Shown here: positions 9,915 through 17,076 of the stretch, in pieces
How positions within the stretch are numbered: position 1 is the first letter of the stretch
Layout of the letters: every line of letters starts with the position of its first letter
DNA from: Granulicella sp. WH15
GTDB lineage: Bacteria > Acidobacteriota > Terriglobia > Terriglobales > Acidobacteriaceae
Direction of reading: 5' to 3'
DNA: 64,000 bases
NCBI RefSeq assembly: GCF_009914315.1
Contig: NZ_CP042596.1
Location: forward strand, 1,922,001-1,986,000
The notes under the pieces: generated by a model
What the model was told of the DNA's origin: nothing
Database searches by the model: none
What the model saw: the letters and a program-made list of their open reading frames with translations, nothing else
Made by a program: the position numbers and the translations under genes

Positions 9915-9942
9915 CGATATGCCCGGCCTATAGGCTTGTCAA
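9914..9942 (-). promoter_or_regulatory. groES-groEL sigma-70-type promoter
   Basis: On the minus strand the -35 is a perfect TTGACA (9937-9942), the spacer is 17 bases and the -10 is TATCGT (9914-9919). The -10 overlaps the outer base of the CIRCE element, the arrangement expected for an HrcA-repressed promoter. Confidence 0.75.
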
Positions 9943-10004
9943 GCCACGCTCTGTGAAATATGAGTGAAAGCGACGCAGGTTTGAATGGTGTGAAAAGCAG
10001 TAGA

Positions 10005-10517
10005 ATGCACAACATGCACTATCGTCGAATCCTTAGCCTCGCTCTCGCCTTCTCCCTGGCCCCGACCCTGATGTTGCCCGTCCACGCGCAGGACGATAAC
10101 CACTACCGCGGCCGTAAGTACAAGGCTCCGCCCGAGACCTCGCACCTTGAGGTATTGGTGTTGAAGGGCTTCAATCAGAAGCCGATTGTGAACGCCGCCG
10201 TCGTCTTTCGTCCGATTCTGGACGGCAAGGAGATCGGCACGCTTGAGGTCAAGACCGATCCCGATGGCAAGGCGACCATCGACGTGATTCCTAAGGGCAG
10301 CACGGTGACGCTGCAGGTGATCGCGGACGGCTTCGCCACGCACGCCGAGGATTTTGTGCTCTCCGATTCGCGCAGCATTGTGGTCAAGATGCTGCGTCCG
10401 CAGGCCCAGATCTCGGCTTACGAGGACAACCGCGGCAAGGTAGCCGACCGGCCCGCTGGTGTGCAGGAGAAGGTTACGCCCGCCAAACCGGCGGTCTCTA
10501 CTCCTCCGCAGCTCTAA
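10005..10517 (+). CDS. Secreted protein with Ig/transthyretin-like domain
   Basis: A 170-residue exported protein (start at ATG 10005; ATG 10014 is equally possible). The N-terminus is a signal peptide ending at VHAQDD. After that comes one beta-rich domain that resembles the carboxypeptidase regulatory-like / PEGA class: LEVLVLKGFNQKPIVNAAVVFRP, then TDPDGKATIDVIPKGSTVTLQVIADGFATHAEDFVL, i.e. an 'added value with a G-F-A/T end' repeat. The last 35 residues are Pro/Lys-rich and look unstructured. Such domains commonly occur in Acidobacteria surface proteins. Function unknown; it diverges from groES with the CIRCE promoter between them. Confidence 0.65.
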   Translation: MHNMHYRRILSLALAFSLAPTLMLPVHAQDDNHYRGRKYKAPPETSHLEVLVLKGFNQKPIVNAAVVFRPILDGKEIGTLEVKTDPDGKATIDVIPKGSTVTLQVIADGFATHAEDFVLSDSRSIVVKMLRPQAQISAYEDNRGKVADRPAGVQEKVTPAKPAVSTPPQL

Positions 10518-10590
10518 CTTCCAACTCGGCGCGTCATGGCGGTAGCCTCAGGTGTTGTGCTGCCGCCTGTTGTTGCCTGGATCTGAGGGT

Positions 10591-11319
10591 ATGGATAAGT
10601 TGCTCGCAGGAAGATCGGCGATTGTGACCGGCGCGGCCAAGCGGATCGGCCGCACGATTGCGCTGGCGCTGGCGAAGGCGGGAGCCGACGTCACCATTAC
10701 GTATCGCGGCTCGGCGGCTGAAGCTGAGGCTACTGCGCGCGAGCTGGCGGCGCTGGGTGTTCGGGCTGCGGCGGTCGTCTGCGATCTTGGCGATCCGGCC
10801 TCGATTCAGGGGGCGGTGGCCCATGCGGTTGCGGCTCATGGCGGTCTCGACCTGCTCGTCAATAACGCCGGGGCCTTTGCCTCGGCGGCGCTCGAAGAGA
10901 TCACCGTCGACCAGTGGGACGCGATGTTTGCGACCAACACGCGCGGGCCGTTTCTGGTGGCGAAGGCCGCGCATCCGCACCTGAAGGCTGCGGGTGGGCG
11001 CATCGTGAACATCGGGTCGCTGGGGGGGATTCATCCGTGGGCCACGCACGGTCACTACTGCACCTCGAAGGCCGCGCTGCACATGCTCTCGCAGACGATG
11101 GCCAAGGCGTGGGCGCCCGAGATCAGCGTCAACTGTGTCGCGCCGGGGATGATCGTGCAGGACGAGGTGGGTCCGGCCTATCAGCACTTTGCGGATCGCA
11201 CTCCGATGAGGCGGAATGGTACGGCTGAGGATGTGGCGAAGGCGGTGCTCTTCTTTGCAACCGGGCCGCACTTTATTACCGGGCAACTGCTGGCCGTCGA
11301 TGGCGGTTTGGGGCTTTAA
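10591..11319 (+). CDS. Short-chain dehydrogenase/reductase (FabG/pteridine reductase-like)
   Basis: A 242-residue classical SDR, cytosolic NAD(P)H oxidoreductase. It has the cofactor motif TGAAKRIG (TGxxxGxG variant with Lys-Arg, typical of NADPH-preferring PTR1/FabG-like enzymes), NNAGA, the catalytic Ser in NIGSLGG and YCTSK as YxxxK. The C-terminal GQLLAVDGGLGL is standard. The ATG at 10591 starts two residues before the first beta strand; an open frame of 39 bases upstream is less likely. No neighbour suggests a pathway. Confidence 0.88.
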   Translation: MDKLLAGRSAIVTGAAKRIGRTIALALAKAGADVTITYRGSAAEAEATARELAALGVRAAAVVCDLGDPASIQGAVAHAVAAHGGLDLLVNNAGAFASAALEEITVDQWDAMFATNTRGPFLVAKAAHPHLKAAGGRIVNIGSLGGIHPWATHGHYCTSKAALHMLSQTMAKAWAPEISVNCVAPGMIVQDEVGPAYQHFADRTPMRRNGTAEDVAKAVLFFATGPHFITGQLLAVDGGLGL

Positions 11320-11350
11320 AGAATCACACAACAACGGCAAAAGCGTCCTC

Positions 11351-11394
11351 GCGCTGGACGGGCGACACTTCGTGCTGTTTTGGACGCTTCGCGT
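11351..11394 (-). repeat. REP-like intergenic repeat, inverted copy D
   Basis: The reverse complement matches copy B (14682-14728) at 40 of 44 positions. It sits between the convergent SDR and holB genes, so the two strands both read through a potential hairpin. Confidence 0.7.
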
Positions 11395-11409
11395 GAAAGG
11401 CTATAGAGA

Positions 11410-12534
11410 CTAACGTGGTGCGAGCTGCTCGGCGAAGGCGTCGAGTGAGAGTGACCGCAGCAGGTTGCGTCTCATTCCCGACTGCACCTGGTCCAGTTTG
11501 TGGCTGGCGTTTTCGATCCACTCGAACGATACGCTCGCGGCCATCCGCTCCAACTCGGCCCGGATATCGACGTTGCGCACCAGCTCCGGCGTCTTCGAGT
11601 GCAGCAGCAGTAGGTCTTCGAGGATCAGGGTCATCGTTCTCAGCAGGCCGTTGGCCTTCACCTGGCCTTCGGCTCCGGCGCGGTAGCCCTCTGTCATCTT
11701 GAAGAGGTCGGTGTGTCCTGTGTCCGCCGTGGCCGAGCGCAGCAGCAGCATGGCATCCGCCCGTGCCGCCGTGTAGGCGTCGAGGTTGAAGCCCAGCGCC
11801 TGTCCGGCTGCTCCCTGCGAGAGCCGCGCCACCAGCGTACGATGCTTCGGGGACCAGTCAGGGTGCCGGTCGGCCAGCAGGGTTTCGAGTTCTTCCACCG
11901 GCAGCGCACCCAGCCGCACCAGCGCGCAGCGGCTGCGGATGGTCGGCAGCAGCTCGCCCGGATTCTCGGCGCAGAGGATGATGTGGACGTAGTCCGGCGG
12001 CTCCTCCAACACCTTCAGGAGCGAGTTGGCCGCCTCCTTCATAAAGCTGGCGGCGGTGAGGATGAAGATCTTGCGCGGAGCCTCCGACGGCAGGTAGTTG
12101 GCGCTGTGGATCAGCGAGCGGATCTGCCCCAGCTTGATGAGAAGCTGCGGCGGGTCGGGCGGGACGATCAGCACGTCGGGGTGCTGCTGGATGAGGATGC
12201 GTGTCTCTTTCTTGTCGGTCTCGCGCATCTCCTCGCGTGCGGCCACGGCGGTATCGACCAGCTCCTGCAGGTTCGCGGAGGACGCGATGCGCGTGCAGTT
12301 GCTGCATACGCCGCAGTAGCTGGCCAGCGTCTGGCCGGTGGACCACATCTCGCGCGGTTGGCGTTCGCACTCGACCGCCATGGCCAGCATCAGAGCCAGC
12401 GTGTACTTGCCCGCGCCCTGCGGCCCGGCCAGGATGAGCGAGTGCGGCAGGCGTCCGGCCGCGATGGCGGTGCGCAGGGATTCGACTGCGGAGGAGTTCC
12501 CGAGGAAGTCGTTGAAGTTGGCTGGCAGGCTCAT
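11410..12534 (-). CDS. holB: DNA polymerase III delta-prime subunit
   Basis: A 374-residue clamp-loader subunit of the replicative polymerase. It has the P-loop GPQGAGKYT near residue 37, the zinc-binding Cys cluster around CGVCSNC with an earlier Cys in VECER, the helix SLLKVLEEPPDYVHIIL, and sensor 1 PTIRSRC. These match HolB/DnaX-type AAA+ proteins; delta-prime usually lacks ATPase activity although the Walker A here looks intact. It is the last gene of a minus-strand run tmk - P450 - holB; tmk-holB linkage is very common in bacteria, and the P450 lies between them. Confidence 0.93.
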   Translation of the reverse strand: MSLPANFNDFLGNSSAVESLRTAIAAGRLPHSLILAGPQGAGKYTLALMLAMAVECERQPREMWSTGQTLASYCGVCSNCTRIASSANLQELVDTAVAAREEMRETDKKETRILIQQHPDVLIVPPDPPQLLIKLGQIRSLIHSANYLPSEAPRKIFILTAASFMKEAANSLLKVLEEPPDYVHIILCAENPGELLPTIRSRCALVRLGALPVEELETLLADRHPDWSPKHRTLVARLSQGAAGQALGFNLDAYTAARADAMLLLRSATADTGHTDLFKMTEGYRAGAEGQVKANGLLRTMTLILEDLLLLHSKTPELVRNVDIRAELERMAASVSFEWIENASHKLDQVQSGMRRNLLRSLSLDAFAEQLAPR

Positions 12535-12577
12535 CGCTGGTCTGGATCTCTGGTCTAAGAATACCGTGCCCGTGGCC

Positions 12578-13987
12578 TCAGCGTTGGGTGGCTTGCATCA
12601 TCATTGGATACTTGGGGCGGAGGGTAATCTTGGGCTGCACCTCGACCGGGTAGGTGGGGACGAAGCGCAGCCGCCAGCGTTGCGCGATGACGGCCAGCGA
12701 GAGCGTGCCCTCCATCCAGGCGAAGGATTCGCCGATGCACTGGCGCGAGCCGCCGCCGAAGGGGAAGTACGCGTACTTGTGCCGCGCGGCCTTGGCCTCG
12801 GGGGTGAAGCGATCCGGGTCGAAGCGCTCGGGATCGGGGAAGTGGTCGGGGTCGCGGCCCATGAGGTACTGGGAGAAGAAGACGTGCGCCCCGGCGGGGA
12901 TCGTATAGGGGCCGAGCGTGATCTCGCGGGTGGACATGCGGCCCATCGCCCAGGCTGGCGGGTAGAGCCGCATGGACTCGGCGAAGACCTGCTCGGTGTA
13001 GCGGAGCTGAGGGTAGTCGGCCAGCGTGGGCAGGCGCTGGGCGTCGCCGGTGCCCAGCACGGCGTCCAGCTCGGCGTGCATCTTCGCCTCGGCTTCGGGG
13101 TTCTGCGAAAGCAGGTACCATGTCCAGGTCAGCGCGTTGGCGACGGTCTCGTACCCGGCGAGGAAGATCGTCAGCACCTCGTCGCGCACCTGGCTGTCGG
13201 ACATCCCGACGGACTCGCCAGTGGGGTTGCCGTTGTCGTCCAGCAGCTCGTCGCGGCTGCTCAGGAGCATCGAGAGCAGGTCGCCGCGGTCGGGTTCTCG
13301 GCCCTCGGCCGTGGCCTGCGCGGAGTACTCGCGGTGCTCTCGGATCAGGCGTTCGACGACCGCGTCCAGACGCCTCTTCGAGCGGCGGAACTTGACGATG
13401 CCGGGGACCGGCAGGAACATGAACTGCTCGATCTTCGGGAAGGCGACGATGAAGTTGTACAGCGCCATGATGGCGTTGACTTCGTCGTTGATGCTGCGGA
13501 TGTCGGCATCGACCTCGGTATCAAAGAGGGTGCGGGCGACGATCTCGAGCGAGAGCGCCATGCTGGAGGCGGCGATGTCGAAGGTCGCGCCGGGCTGCCA
13601 GCGGTCGCGCTGGTGGGCGGCGATGGCGACGATCTGGTCGGCGTAGGCGGCGATGCGTTGGCGGTGGAAGGCTGGGGCGGCGATGCGGCGCTGGCGGATG
13701 TGGATGGGGTCGTCGGAGGTGATGAGGCCTTCGCCGAGGAGCAGCTTCATCCGGCGCACCGTCCGCTCCTTGACGAAGGCGGAGGCCTGCGTGACGAGAA
13801 TCTCGCGGATGTAATCCGGCTCGTTGATGAAGACGATGGGCGTGCCCATGAACTTGTAGTGGGCGACGTTGCCGAAGGTCTTCTTCAGGTGGACGAAGAG
13901 GCGGATGGGGTCGCCCATCTTGACCCAGGGCTTGAAGCTGTAGAAGGGCAGAGAGAAGCGCAGGCCGGGGAGTGGGCGGGATTCCAT
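12578..13987 (-). CDS. Cytochrome P450
   Basis: A 469-residue soluble haem monooxygenase. Signature elements are all there: I-helix FLAGYETVANAL (AGxET), K-helix ESMR (ExxR), the PERFDPDRFTPE meander, and the haem loop FGGGSRQCIGESFA with the axial Cys. The sequence is nearer to long bacterial CYPs of the CYP102/CYP4-like shape than to actinobacterial short forms. The start at 13987 is chosen because it lies one base past the tmk stop codon and begins MESRPLPGL; the frame upstream overlaps tmk. It sits between tmk and holB in a run of minus-strand genes, an unusual place, so co-transcription with replication genes is likely. Substrate unknown; fatty acids or terpenoids would be guesses. Confidence 0.93.
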   Translation of the reverse strand: MESRPLPGLRFSLPFYSFKPWVKMGDPIRLFVHLKKTFGNVAHYKFMGTPIVFINEPDYIREILVTQASAFVKERTVRRMKLLLGEGLITSDDPIHIRQRRIAAPAFHRQRIAAYADQIVAIAAHQRDRWQPGATFDIAASSMALSLEIVARTLFDTEVDADIRSINDEVNAIMALYNFIVAFPKIEQFMFLPVPGIVKFRRSKRRLDAVVERLIREHREYSAQATAEGREPDRGDLLSMLLSSRDELLDDNGNPTGESVGMSDSQVRDEVLTIFLAGYETVANALTWTWYLLSQNPEAEAKMHAELDAVLGTGDAQRLPTLADYPQLRYTEQVFAESMRLYPPAWAMGRMSTREITLGPYTIPAGAHVFFSQYLMGRDPDHFPDPERFDPDRFTPEAKAARHKYAYFPFGGGSRQCIGESFAWMEGTLSLAVIAQRWRLRFVPTYPVEVQPKITLRPKYPMMMQATQR

Positions 13988-13988
13988 G

Positions 13989-14654
13989 TCAGTTCTCGAT
14001 GCGGGCTTCGACGATGCCGCGTATACGAGCTTCGATAGCCTCGATGGAGGCATCGTCGCGGATGGCCTCGACGCGGTGAGGCTCGCGGGCGGCGATCTCC
14101 TCGTAGGCATGGTAGACGCGCTGGTAGAAGACGTCGCCCTCACGCTCGAAGCGGTTCTCGTCGGTGCCCGCCTGCTGGACGTGGCGCTGGTTGCGGCGGC
14201 GGGCGCGGGCGAGTGAGGCAGCGAGGTCGGGTAGGAGCAGGATCGTCAGGTCGGGCAGGAGACCGCCGCAGACGGCTTGGTGGATGGCCAGGACCTGTTC
14301 GCTACCGAGCTGGCGGCCGCCGCCCTGGTAGGCCTCGGAGGAGTCGGTGAAGCGGTCGCAGAGGACGATCTTGTTTGTTTCGAGAGCCGGGGAGATTACT
14401 TCAGCGATGGCCTGGGCGCGGTCGGCGAACATGAGGGCCAGCTCGGCGATGGGGGCGATGGCGCCGGTGGAGGCTTCGGAGCGGGAGTCGAGCAGGATGC
14501 CGCGGATGCGGTCGCCAAGGGCGGTTCCGCCGGGCTGGCGGAGGGTGACGACGTCTCGGCCCTGGGCGCGGAGGTGGGCGGCTAGGCGGTTGAGCTGGGT
14601 GGTTTTGCCGGAGCCGTCGAGACCCTCGAATGTGATGAATGTGCCCCGGGACAT
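13989..14654 (-). CDS. tmk: Thymidylate kinase
   Basis: A 221-residue dTMP kinase that makes dTDP for DNA synthesis. Motifs: P-loop GLDGSGKTTQ at residues 11-20, the DR motif in LCDRFTDSS and the substrate loop LRQPGGT where most enzymes have TREPGG. The lid contains RRRNQRH. It is the first gene of the tmk - P450 - holB set; its TGA is one base away from the P450 ATG. Confidence 0.96.
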   Translation of the reverse strand: MSRGTFITFEGLDGSGKTTQLNRLAAHLRAQGRDVVTLRQPGGTALGDRIRGILLDSRSEASTGAIAPIAELALMFADRAQAIAEVISPALETNKIVLCDRFTDSSEAYQGGGRQLGSEQVLAIHQAVCGGLLPDLTILLLPDLAASLARARRRNQRHVQQAGTDENRFEREGDVFYQRVYHAYEEIAAREPHRVEAIRDDASIEAIEARIRGIVEARIEN

Positions 14655-14681
14655 AGGGGGAGTTTACCGCATGAAGGAGAG

Positions 14682-14728
14682 GTTACGCGAAGCGTCCAAA
14701 ACCGCACGAAGTGCCGCCCGTCCGGCGT
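14682..14728 (+). repeat. REP-like intergenic repeat, copy B
   Basis: A 47-base element upstream of tmk. Core GCAC-GAA-GTGC is a perfect four-pair hairpin. It faces an inverted partner (14781-14820) 52 bases away, so the two together could form a larger cruciform. Confidence 0.75.
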
Positions 14729-14780
14729 GAGGACGCTTTTGTTGTTGTTTTAGAAGAGAGCAACGGCAAGTGCGCCCTTG

Positions 14781-14820
14781 CGCCGGGTGGCACTTCGTGC
14801 GGTACTCGACGCTGCGCGTG
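14781..14820 (-). repeat. REP-like intergenic repeat, inverted copy C
   Basis: Inverted relative to copy B, with the same GCAC-TTC-GTGC core and a diverged end (GACGCTGCGCGT). It lies immediately downstream of the lipoprotein stop codon. Confidence 0.7.
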
Positions 14821-14829
14821 TTTTAGAGG

Positions 14830-15180
14830 CTAGTGGCTGGTGTATTGAGGCACCCACTGCGGGCCGGTGGGCGTGACGATGACGGTGAGCTTGCCCGAGG
14901 CGGACTCGTTGAGCGAGGGGCCGGTGGAGTGCTGTTCGGTGTTGGCCGCGTCCGTGTAGATGAGCTTCACCGGGCCGGAGCCGATCACCTTGAAGCGGTA
15001 GTGGTACTCCTGGCCGGGAGCCAGCGTCTGGGTGCCGAAGCTGGCGCTGGGGTAGTCCACCTCGACCAGGCTGATGGGCTGGGTGCTGTGGTTCGCGACG
15101 GTGGCGTCGATGAAGGCCGAGCGGCAGCCCGCCAGAAGAAGGGTGGCGGCGGACAGGACGGCAAAGGGAAGTCGGCGCAT
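14830..15180 (-). CDS. Small lipoprotein, unknown function
   Basis: A 116-residue predicted lipoprotein. The N-terminus MRRLPFAVLSAATLLLAGC ends in a lipobox (LLAG-C). The mature part has a beta-rich look (ATVANHSTQPISLVEVDYPS, LAPGQEYHYRFKVIGSGPVKLIYTD) and may be an immunoglobulin-like fold. I do not recognise the family. The ATG at 15180 is chosen because the signal peptide begins there; it lies 26 bases downstream of the broken lpxD and on the same strand, so the two may share a transcript. Confidence 0.65.
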   Translation of the reverse strand: MRRLPFAVLSAATLLLAGCRSAFIDATVANHSTQPISLVEVDYPSASFGTQTLAPGQEYHYRFKVIGSGPVKLIYTDAANTEQHSTGPSLNESASGKLTVIVTPTGPQWVPQYTSH

Positions 15181-15206
15181 AGTCTTCAAGGATAGCAGTC
15201 TGAGGT

Positions 15207-16207
15207 CTACTCTTCCGGCTCCGGCGAACGGCGGCGGCGGAGCAGCTCGGGCAAGCGGTTGAAGAGAGCCACCGAGCGAAGCCACTGACGGTTGTCGATG
15301 GCGGGATAGCCGCTGACCATCTTGCCTGCGGGTACGTCGTTGGGGATGCCGCTCTGCGCGGTGGCGATGACGCCGTCGCCGATGGTGCAGTGTCCGGCGA
15401 CGCCGACCTGTCCGGCCAGGATGACGTTGCGGCCGATCTGGGTCGATCCGGCGAGGCCGACCTGGGCACAGAGCAGGGTGTTGGGGCCGACGCTGGAGCC
15501 GTGGCCGACCTGGACGAGGTTGTCGACGCGTGCTCCGCGCTGGATGCGGGTCTCGCCGACCGAGGCGCGGTCGATGCAGGCGTTGGCCTGGATCTCGACG
15601 GCGTCTTCGAGGACGGTGGTGCCGGACTGGACGATCTTGTGCCAGTCGCCGTCGGGTTTTTTCGCGAAGCCGAAGCCATCCGCGCCCACGATGGCCCCGT
15701 TCTGGAGGATGACGTCGTCGCCGAGGATGCAGTGCTCGCGGACGACGGCGTGGGCGTGGGCGAAGAATCGATGGCCGATCCGGGCTCCGGGGTAGATAAC
15801 AGTGTGGGCCAGGATGGTGGCGTCGTCTCCGATTGCAACATATTTATCTACAACGACATAAGGACCAATATGAATGTTTAACCCGAGCTTTGCTGTGGGA
15901 TCGACCACGGCGGTGGGTGGATACCGGTGGGGTAGGCGGGCGGGGCGTAGAACAACTCGATGGCCCGGGCGAAGGCCAGGTAGGGATCGGCGAGGCGGAG
16001 CGTGGCCGTGGGGATCTCGGCGAAGGCTGGTTCGACCAGAACGGCGGAGGCCTGGGTGGTGCGGGCCAGCGGGGCGTACTTGCGGTTGGCGACGAAGGTC
16101 ACTTGGCCGGGCTGGGCCTGCTCGATCCCGGCGACGCCGGTGATCTCAAGGTGAGGATCGCCGGTCAGGGTGGCTCCAAGACGGTCGGCCAGTTCGGAGA
16201 GCTTCAT
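15207..16207 (-). pseudogene. lpxD: lpxD, UDP-3-O-acylglucosamine N-acyltransferase, split by a one-base deletion
   Basis: LpxD adds the second acyl chain to UDP-GlcN in lipid A synthesis. The N-terminal uridine-binding domain begins MKLSELADRLGATLTG (ATG at 16205-16207) and runs to YPTGIHPP, where the frame turns into PWSIPQQSSG and stops at 15878. The hexapeptide-repeat domain continues in another frame from TAVVDPTAKLG with GADGFGFAKKP, the catalytic-region His in VQVGHGSSVGPN, and a C-terminal RRRRSPEPEE. The expected join is GIHPTAVVDPTAKLG, so one base is missing near 15917-15922. With it restored the gene would encode 333 residues, the normal size. Either a real null allele (Acidobacteria often have more than one lpxD) or a sequencing error. 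Confidence 0.85.
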
Positions 16208-16222
16208 AACGACGATTGTAGA

Positions 16223-16244
16223 GTACTTCGTACCGTCCTCTGGG
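16223..16244 (+). repeat. Short REP-like hairpin element, 15 bases upstream of lpxD
   Basis: GTACTTCGTACCGTCCTC is close to the exact 20-base element shared by 55979-55998 and 60047-60066. Core GTAC-TTC-GTAC is a perfect stem-loop. Confidence 0.6.
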
Positions 16245-16308
16245 CTGTCGGAGAGAGTGACAGCATGGGGCCTCCCGATGGGCGGAAGCGAGAATTTCTC
16301 CCTTTTGC

Positions 16309-16824
16309 TCAGTCGTTCGGGGGGAAGAGGTCGTTCTGGTCGGGTCGGGTTGGCTTGGGGGCTGGGGCGGCCTTGGAGGGGCTGGTAATGACGCCGAGTA
16401 GCTGTAGGCCGGTCATAGCGGCGTGGGGGACGAAGAGGCGCTGGGTGTTGGAGCGGATGTCGGGCGGGATCAGGTAGAGGCCGCGGTCGTGGATGAGGGC
16501 GTCGAGGAGCGAGAGGTCGAGCGGGGCCAGCCCTTCGAGCTGGTCGCCTGAGGCGAAGGTGATGCGGAGCCATAGGCCCTCTGTGCGCGGGCGGGCCAAG
16601 AAGGTGCGGCGGGTGAGGCGCTCGGGGTTGAGGGTGTCGGTCAGGTTGAAGTCGCGGACGTAACAGATGGTCTTGACGCTGGCGAGAGGGATGGCGATGA
16701 CCCGGCCGGAGAGGTCGAGGAGGCTGACGGAGTCGTTCTCGATAAGGCCCGCGAGAGGGAGGTAGCCGGACAGGGTGGCGTCGGCGGTGGTGCGGAGGAT
16801 GACCTTTTTGCGCGAACTCGACAT
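16309..16824 (-). CDS. Hypothetical protein, beta-rich, unknown function
   Basis: A 171-residue protein that I do not recognise. It starts MSSSRKKVILRTTADATLSGYLPLAGL and continues as alternating beta strands (VSLLDLSGRVIAIPLASVKTICYVRDF, GLWLRITFASGDQLEGLAPLDLSLL), a pattern like a duplicated small barrel. The C-terminal 30 residues are Pro/Lys/Asp-rich and probably disordered. No signal peptide or membrane segment; likely cytosolic. It lies 100 bases upstream of lpxD and may be co-transcribed. Codon use resembles that of the neighbours, so it is probably a real gene. Confidence 0.7.
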   Translation of the reverse strand: MSSSRKKVILRTTADATLSGYLPLAGLIENDSVSLLDLSGRVIAIPLASVKTICYVRDFNLTDTLNPERLTRRTFLARPRTEGLWLRITFASGDQLEGLAPLDLSLLDALIHDRGLYLIPPDIRSNTQRLFVPHAAMTGLQLLGVITSPSKAAPAPKPTRPDQNDLFPPND

Positions 16825-17076
16825 GCGGATGGCCTTTAGGGATGGCGCTCGGGGAGAGGTGTCCGCGAGCGCCGGGGTGTCTGGCGGATTGTCGCACAGG
16901 ACGGTAATGAGCGGTGTACGGCGCGGTGAAAAAGGTGCAGGAAGGGTAGCCTTTGTGCTAACACTGTGCTAACATCGTCGCTTGTGCCGAGCTGCACTGT
17001 TCTTTCTAAGATGCTGATTCTGTGAAGCTTAAGAGGGTCAGTTACCTCGATTTTTTGGGAGTTTAGGCACGAAGAT

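Noticed and set aside
12338..14038. A 566-codon open frame on the plus strand
   Set aside because: It lies antisense to the P450 and holB genes, has the skewed Gly/Val/Asp/Glu composition of antisense frames in GC-rich DNA, and no motif.
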